NCBI GenBank assembly: GCA_949297125.1
Contig: CASFRS010000022.1
Coordinates: 1 to 40,756 of the forward strand
Reading direction: 5' to 3'
Source of the DNA: an uncultured Bacteroidales bacterium
Lineage (GTDB): Bacteria; Bacteroidota; Bacteroidia; Bacteroidales; G3-4614
Length of the DNA: 40,756 bases
The position numbers and the translations under genes were made by a program. Within the stretch, counting starts at the first letter, position 1. Each line of letters starts with the position of its first letter. Positions 36,444 through 40,756 of this stretch are shown piece after piece. The notes under the pieces are model-generated. The model had not been told where the DNA came from and did no database searches. It saw only the letters and a program-made list of their open reading frames with translations.

Positions 36444-37310
36444 CTATCGCTGTTTAAACAGGTTTATCAATGCCAGTACATAGTCTTCGGCTGTGGATAC
36501 GGTCGTTACGTCGACCCTGCTCCTGCGGGCTGCATCCTGCATCTTCTTATGCATGCCGTTCCACCATGCCGCATATTTTTCGCGCACCTTACGGGACGAG
36601 GTATCGACCCATATGTCTATGCCCTTCTCTGCATCGCGGAACTTGGCCAGCCCCACATCGGGGAGTCCGGCATCGCGTTCGTCGTATATCTGGAGAGCGA
36701 CCATATCGTGGCGGTTGTTTGCCACGGACATGGCCTGCCGGTATTCGTGCGGGTCGATAAAGTCGGACATAAGGAATATCGTGCACCTTTTCTTTATAGC
36801 GTTGGTTACATATTCCAATGCCGCGGATATGTCCGTCCCCTTCGATTCCGGCCTGAAGTTTATAAGTTCCCTTATTATATACAGTACATGGCGACGTCCC
36901 TTTTTGGGCGGGATGAACTTTTCGATCTTGTCGGAAAAGAATACCACCCCTATCTTGTCGTTGTTCTGTATGGTAGAGAATGCAAGGGTTGCGGCTATTT
37001 CGGTCATCATCTCCTTCTTCGACTCCCCTACCGCCCCGAAATTCCGGCTTGCCGACACGTCTATGAGCAGCATTACGGTGAGTTCCCTCTCCTCCTCGAA
37101 TACCTTTATGTACGGTTTGTTGTGGCGCGCCGTTACGTTCCAGTCTATATCGCGCACATCGTCGCCGAACTGGTATTCGCGCACCTCGGAGAACGCCATA
37201 CCGCGCCCCTTGAAGGCCGAATGGTACTGACCGGCAAAGATATTGCGCGACAACCCGCGGCTCTTTATCTCGATTCGCCGTACTTTCTTCAATAAATCGG
37301 TAGTCTCCAT
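36444..37310 (-). CDS. DUF58 / VWA-like protein of the bat operon
   Basis: This 288-residue cytoplasmic protein carries the DUF58 signature EYQFGDDVRDIDWNVTARH (about 45-63) and a VWA-type metal site DVSAS (D84, S86, S88). The segment KKGRRHVLYIIRELINF lies mid-domain. It is the usual partner of MoxR-type ATPases, whose gene ends 33 bp upstream. It starts METTDLLKKVRRIEIKSRG, as typical members do. It is expected to cooperate with MoxR in assembling or activating envelope complexes. Confidence 0.93.
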   Translation of the reverse strand: METTDLLKKVRRIEIKSRGLSRNIFAGQYHSAFKGRGMAFSEVREYQFGDDVRDIDWNVTARHNKPYIKVFEEERELTVMLLIDVSASRNFGAVGESKKEMMTEIAATLAFSTIQNNDKIGVVFFSDKIEKFIPPKKGRRHVLYIIRELINFRPESKGTDISAALEYVTNAIKKRCTIFLMSDFIDPHEYRQAMSVANNRHDMVALQIYDERDAGLPDVGLAKFRDAEKGIDIWVDTSSRKVREKYAAWWNGMHKKMQDAARRSRVDVTTVSTAEDYVLALINLFKQR

Positions 37311-37343
37311 ATATGTATGCCTCCGCCTCCGCCGTTTTGTTTA

Positions 37344-38348
37344 TCAGGGTACCTCTACCTTGTTCAGTATCTCGCTTATTATCTCCTCGGCCGTAAGGTT
37401 GTTCGCCTCGGCTTCGTAGCTGAGCCCTATCCTGTGCCGCAACACGTCGTGGCATACGGCGCGGATGTCTTCGGGTATTACGTAGCCGCGCTGTTTGAGG
37501 AAGGCGTATGCACGGGCCGCCAGCGCAAGGTTGATCGACGCACGCGGGGAAGCCCCGAACGATATCATCTCTTTCATGTCGCCCAAACCGCAATCCTGCG
37601 GGAAACGGGTGGCGAAGACTATATCCACTATGTAGCGTTCTATCTTTTCATCTATGTAAACACGCTGTACCACCTTGCGGGCTTCCACTATCTCTTCGGG
37701 TTTTACCACCGGCTTTATCTCTGCCGCACCGCCGTATATGTTCTGCCTTATAATCTGTTTCTCTTCTTCTTTTTTAGGATATCCGATTATAACTTTTAAC
37801 ATAAAACGGTCAACCTGCGCTTCCGGCAGCGGATATGTACCCTCCTGCTCTATCGGGTTCTGGGTTGCCATTACAAGGAAAGGATCATCCAGCTTGTATG
37901 TGTTTTCCCCTATCGTAACCTGACGCTCCTGCATGGCCTCGAGCAATGCGCTCTGCACTTTTGCCGGGGCGCGGTTTATTTCGTCGGCCAACACGAAATT
38001 GGCGAACACCGGCCCTTTCTTCACCATGAACGTCTCTTTTGCCGGACTGTATATCATCGTCCCTACCACATCGGCGGGAAGGAGGTCGGGGGTGAACTGT
38101 ATCCTGTTGTATTTGGCATCTATCAACGATGCAAGGGTTTTTATAGCCAACGTCTTTGCCAAACCGGGAACACCTTCAAGGAGGATATGCCCGTTCGACA
38201 GCAACCCTATCAACAGGGAATCCACAAGGTGCTTCTGCCCTACTATAACCTTGTCCATCCCCATTGTCAGCATATTCACAAACGAACTCCTGGCGGAAAT
38301 CATTTCGTTAAGTTCCCGAATATCCACTGTCTGATCCATAATTACCAT
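37344..38348 (-). CDS. MoxR-family AAA+ ATPase
   Basis: This 334-residue AAA+ ATPase heads the bat operon. It has Walker A GVPGLAKT (59-66), Walker B LADEINRAP (about 120-128), sensor 1 ATQNP (161-165) and the arginine of QVDRF (R181). The C-terminal lid domain includes GASPRASINLALAARAYAFL, diagnostic of MoxR. Two in-frame ATGs at 38348 and 38339 are possible starts. A -7 box lies at 38381-38388. MoxR ATPases act as chaperones with VWA partners, here DUF58, BatA and BatB. Confidence 0.94.
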   Translation of the reverse strand: MVIMDQTVDIRELNEMISARSSFVNMLTMGMDKVIVGQKHLVDSLLIGLLSNGHILLEGVPGLAKTLAIKTLASLIDAKYNRIQFTPDLLPADVVGTMIYSPAKETFMVKKGPVFANFVLADEINRAPAKVQSALLEAMQERQVTIGENTYKLDDPFLVMATQNPIEQEGTYPLPEAQVDRFMLKVIIGYPKKEEEKQIIRQNIYGGAAEIKPVVKPEEIVEARKVVQRVYIDEKIERYIVDIVFATRFPQDCGLGDMKEMISFGASPRASINLALAARAYAFLKQRGYVIPEDIRAVCHDVLRHRIGLSYEAEANNLTAEEIISEILNKVEVP

Positions 38349-38380
38349 TTATTGTTTAATTGTTCCTTTCTATAACGCTA

Positions 38381-38388
38381 CAAAGATA
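38381..38388 (-). promoter_or_regulatory. Candidate -7 element of the moxR-bat operon
   Basis: TATCTTTG on the minus strand is a full match to TAnnTTTG, 32 bp upstream of the moxR start. The -33 position shows no clean TTTG. Confidence 0.5.
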
Positions 38389-38445
38389 AGCGGCGACCCT
38401 TAATTTTAACATTTTACATTGTTAAAAGTAAAAGTTCGGTTTATT

Positions 38446-38479
38446 AAAAAAAATTAAGCCGGGCGTTTCCCCGCCCGGC
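38446..38479 (-). terminator. Rho-independent terminator of the HU-LysM transcript
   Basis: On the minus strand, GCCGGGCG, a 6-base loop and CGCCCGGC form a perfect 8-bp GC stem followed by TTAA and eight T residues. It lies 5 bp beyond the stop of the HU-TM-LysM gene and separates it from the moxR promoter. Confidence 0.9.
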
Positions 38480-38484
38480 ATATC

Positions 38485-39768
38485 CTACTCTATTTCATAA
38501 AGTATCTGTTTCTCCAGTTCCTGAGCCTTCCTTACGGATGCCTCGTCTTCCGAATCGATACCGTATTTGGAAGGGGGCGGCACCACTACCTTGAACCCTT
38601 TGGGCAAATATCGCGGATTCCAGATACGGTCTTCGTTTTCGCGATATATATATACCCAGAAGATTTTGTTGCCGTAATGCTTGAGGGCTATAGTAGTCAG
38701 GAACTTCCCGGGTTCGACGGTTTCGACCACGGCTTCGGTCTCCTTGCCGGCAGCCGCACCCGGCCCGGTTTCCGATTGCCGCTGTTCTGCTACGCTTCCG
38801 TCTGTTACAACGGCCGCCGTATCGGTTTTGTTCACCGCGGCAGCGTCTTTCCCCCCACCGGCCGACGGGAATTTGAAAATAGAGAACGTTATGTCGAAAT
38901 TACCGGAATGCGAACGGAAAAAACAGACCCCGCCGCCTATCAGCAGGAAGAGCAGCGCTGCGGTTACGAAACCTGCAATATAACCGTTGCGCGTCCTGCG
39001 CCTGTATTCCCTTTCAACTTCGTTACCGGACGCCGTGCCGGACTCCGGTTTCCCGGCAGAGGCTTCGGCATCGCCGCCGTCCGGCTTCTTCTCGGCCTCT
39101 TCGCCCCCGTCCGTGGCGGTACGGACGCCGGACGTCCCGTTTCCGTCCTTTTCCCCACCCGGCATCTCCCCGCTTGCGGCCACCGGTTCCTGTTGCGGGG
39201 CTACGTTGTCTGCAACGGCAACGGACGGCGCCGTCTCTTCCGGCACCGGTGCGCTCTCGCGTGCGCCCTGCTCCTGTTTCTGCTCCCCGGGAGCAATATG
39301 CAGTTCCCCGCCGGGGGAGGATTCACCGGCGGAGGCCGCCCCGGCCTTTTCCGGAACTTCAGCCGCAACTGTCTCTTCCTGCGCTTCCGACACGTGGAGC
39401 GCTACGGCCTCTTCTTTTTCGGGTCTCCCCGATACGGATTCGCCCGCCGGCGGCAACACTTCTGTCGTAAAGCAGGCAAACGGTTCGTTTACGGCCTCCC
39501 TCAATGCCTTGTCGGGCAGATAGGAGAGTTTGTAATGCCCCGGAATGGTTATTGCCTCCCCGGTATTTATATCTACGCTTCCGCGCGGGTTTACCCAAAC
39601 AAGGCGGAAAGAGCCTATGCCTTTCATGACGAGCGGCTCGCCCGACGACAAGGTTTCCGCCGCCAGGAGGAACGCTTCTTTCAGCAGCGGTTCGCACTCC
39701 TTCTTGGTAAGTCCGCACTTTCTGGAAACCAATCCTGCAACTTCCGATATGGATAACTTATTGTTCAT
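38485..39768 (-). CDS. HU-family DNA-binding domain fused through a membrane helix to a LysM domain
   Basis: This 427-residue protein has an N-terminal HU/IHF-like domain (1-95: LSISEVAGLVSRKCGLTKKE, MKGIGSFRLVWVNPRGSVDI), a long low-complexity linker rich in Ala, Glu, Gly and Pro (about 105-250), a basic stop (REYRRRTRNG, 253-262), one transmembrane helix (about 263-284) and a C-terminal LysM domain (about 350-398, GKFLTTIALKHYGNKIFWVY through LPKGFKVVVPP). The positive-inside rule puts the HU part in the cytoplasm and LysM in the periplasm, where LysM binds peptidoglycan. It overlaps the preceding HU gene by 11 bp. It could tether chromosome to cell wall; that is inferred. Confidence 0.88.
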   Translation of the reverse strand: MNNKLSISEVAGLVSRKCGLTKKECEPLLKEAFLLAAETLSSGEPLVMKGIGSFRLVWVNPRGSVDINTGEAITIPGHYKLSYLPDKALREAVNEPFACFTTEVLPPAGESVSGRPEKEEAVALHVSEAQEETVAAEVPEKAGAASAGESSPGGELHIAPGEQKQEQGARESAPVPEETAPSVAVADNVAPQQEPVAASGEMPGGEKDGNGTSGVRTATDGGEEAEKKPDGGDAEASAGKPESGTASGNEVEREYRRRTRNGYIAGFVTAALLFLLIGGGVCFFRSHSGNFDITFSIFKFPSAGGGKDAAAVNKTDTAAVVTDGSVAEQRQSETGPGAAAGKETEAVVETVEPGKFLTTIALKHYGNKIFWVYIYRENEDRIWNPRYLPKGFKVVVPPPSKYGIDSEDEASVRKAQELEKQILYEIE

Positions 39769-40051
39769 TTTGCGCCAGTTCCTTAATTCTGTTCTTTATT
39801 CCTGTTGCAGGCTTGAAACCCAAAACAATCTTGGGGGGTATCAGCATCCTTGCCCCGGTTACCGGATTCACCACTTCCCGCTCCAGCTTTTTCTTGGGCT
39901 CGAAACTGCCGAATCCCTGTACCGATATGGTATCCATATCGGAACACTGCTCTTTGAAAACCGAAGCCATAGCCGTCATTACTCTGTCGACGTATGCGGC
40001 GTCCCGCCCGGTCCTTTCCTGAAGTTTTTCAGCAAACTCTTTATAATCCAT
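39758..40051 (-). CDS. HU-family DNA-binding protein
   Basis: This 97-residue protein has the size and motifs of HU/IHF: the helical N-terminus MDYKEFAEKLQERTGRDAAY, the IQ/GFGSF turn (VQGFGSFEPKKK) and a basic arm region with NPVTGARMLIPPKIVLGFKP. The ATG at 40051 is chosen; an in-frame GTG at 40105 would add 18 residues unlike the family. It overlaps the HU-LysM gene by 11 bp, so the two HU-domain proteins are co-expressed and may form mixed dimers. Confidence 0.9.
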   Translation of the reverse strand: MDYKEFAEKLQERTGRDAAYVDRVMTAMASVFKEQCSDMDTISVQGFGSFEPKKKLEREVVNPVTGARMLIPPKIVLGFKPATGIKNRIKELAQNEQ

Positions 40052-40429
40052 TTCAGCGTATATGTATGCCGGAACTTTACACTCCTCGGGCCGATATACC
40101 CGCACGATGCAGGCAGAGGCCCTTGCACCGCCATATATAAAAACGTTCCTTTGCGTTTTGTTTCTATTAATGCCGTCCTGTATTCTATTCTATACAAAAG
40201 TAATAAAATTATTTTTCATACGGCATACTGCCTAATCTTTTTAGGGATATTCAAGTTTTTCACCCGCCCGGCATTTCGTCTGCAACTTTTATACCTCTTA
40301 TATATCCCGAAAAAGGTTGCCGCCAGCCGCACTGAACACATTTTAAGATTTTTATGCAAAAAAAAACGACCTTATTTTTACGTCCGAGTTACAAATTTAC
40401 AATTTACATAACCCAAAAACCTACATTTT
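40052..40429. other. Divergent intergenic region between HU and sulfatase genes
   Basis: This 378-bp gap holds no convincing gene. It carries the candidate HU -7 box at 40195-40202. Before the sulfatase it is AT-rich with an A-run near 40358-40367; no good TTTG/TAnnTTTG pair was found on the plus strand. Confidence 0.45.
40195..40202 (-). promoter_or_regulatory. Candidate -7 element of the HU/HU-LysM operon
   Basis: TACTTTTG on the minus strand matches TAnnTTTG. It lies 143 bp upstream of the HU ATG, which would leave a long 5' leader. No -33 TTTG is evident. Confidence 0.35.
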
Positions 40430-40756
40430 ATGACAAGAAAGAATTTACTGCCTTTAAGCGCAATGTTCGCAGGCCTGACCCTGCCCGCCTCCGCTGCGGC
40501 CCAAGACCAGACCCGCCCGAACATAATCATGTTCCTTGTGGACGATATGGGCTGGCAGGAGACTTCCGTCCCTTTCCATACGGAAGAGACTCCGCTGAAC
40601 AGAAGGTTCAACACCCCGAACATGGAACTGCTCGCACAGAAAGGGGTGAAGTTCATGCAGGCTTACGCCTGCGCAATTTCCTCGCCGTCGCGGTGCAGCC
40701 TTATGTCGGGGATGAACGCCGCAAGGCACAAGGTTACGAACTGGACCCTGAACTAC
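40430..40756 (+). CDS. Secreted serine-type S1 sulfatase, N-terminal part (partial)
   Basis: The window holds the first 109 residues. A signal peptide (about 1-24, ending SAAA-Q) is followed by RPNIIMFLVDDMGW, whose D38 and D39 are calcium ligands in family S1 sulfatases. The active-site signature S84-x-P86-S87-R88 in ISSPSRCSLMSG shows a serine rather than cysteine as precursor of formylglycine, so maturation needs the radical SAM enzyme anSME, typical of gut Bacteroidota. It probably desulfates a host or dietary glycan. The rest lies beyond the right edge. Confidence 0.93.
   Translation, partial: MTRKNLLPLSAMFAGLTLPASAAAQDQTRPNIIMFLVDDMGWQETSVPFHTEETPLNRRFNTPNMELLAQKGVKFMQAYACAISSPSRCSLMSGMNAARHKVTNWTLNY

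Noticed and set aside
30636..37295. Long plus-strand open frames across the bat operon (30636-32195, 33336-35096, 35223-37295)
   Set aside because: They are antisense to well-supported bat genes, have implausible composition (rich in His, Tyr, Cys and Arg) and no recognisable domain.

Overview
The window is bacterial chromosome from a member of the Bacteroidales (phylum Bacteroidota). The evidence is the complete moxR-DUF58-batA-batB-batC-batD-batE aerotolerance operon, a DUF4922 gene, a HU-family protein fused to a LysM domain, lipoproteins with short lipoboxes, and several promoters whose -7 element matches the Bacteroidota form TAnnTTTG. Conserved genes look GC-rich (a hand count of one 60-base line inside miaA gives 60%). 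The family or genus cannot be fixed from the sequence alone.

Layout. (1) 1-333: the edge of an apparent integrative element, with the first codons of a zinc-finger/helix-turn-helix gene of a kind common in Bacteroidota elements and two families of short repeats, abutting the 3' end of mnmE. (2) 334-5955: housekeeping genes. mnmE and a membrane-anchored DNA/RNA endonuclease read leftward; pepT, miaA and an unknown lipoprotein read rightward. (3) 6099-15504: a compact five-gene leftward operon of lower GC, in transcription order a PLD-SNF2 helicase, an Eco57I-type adenine methyltransferase, a HEPN-motif protein, a TIR protein and a membrane-anchored NERD nuclease-like protein. This is the strongest candidate for an undescribed system: an anti-phage defence operon that pairs a restriction-like helicase/methylase core with two possible suicide effectors and a possible nuclease. 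(4) 15683-17678: a DUF4143 AAA ATPase with an array of four direct repeats spaced exactly 33 bp upstream of it, then a probable small structured RNA (6S-like) with its own promoter and terminator. (5) 17679-22694: GT2 glycosyltransferase, DUF4922 (HIT/GalT-like), SpoIID/LytB and AmpG-like permease, probably a peptidoglycan-fragment import and processing operon. (6) 22832-26758: uvrB and a YgiQ-type radical SAM protein. (7) 26811-29957: a small lipoprotein, a universal stress protein with an N-terminal DUF2007-like domain, a small DNA-binding protein and a PAP2 phosphatase. (8) 30010-38348: the bat operon. (9) 38485-40051: a HU-transmembrane-LysM protein and a HU protein. (10) 40430-40756: the start of a secreted serine-type sulfatase, cut by the window edge.

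How the parts work together. MnmE and MiaA both modify tRNA anticodon-loop bases. In the bat operon the MoxR ATPase is expected to act with the von Willebrand factor A proteins (DUF58, BatA, BatB) and the TPR and membrane proteins (BatC, BatD, BatE) at the cell envelope. In the defence-like operon all junctions are tight: a 4-bp stop/start overlap between methyltransferase and HEPN genes, and gaps of 6 to 19 bp elsewhere. This argues that the five products belong to one system. Defence function, RNA identity and regulatory sites are inferences from motifs and context.
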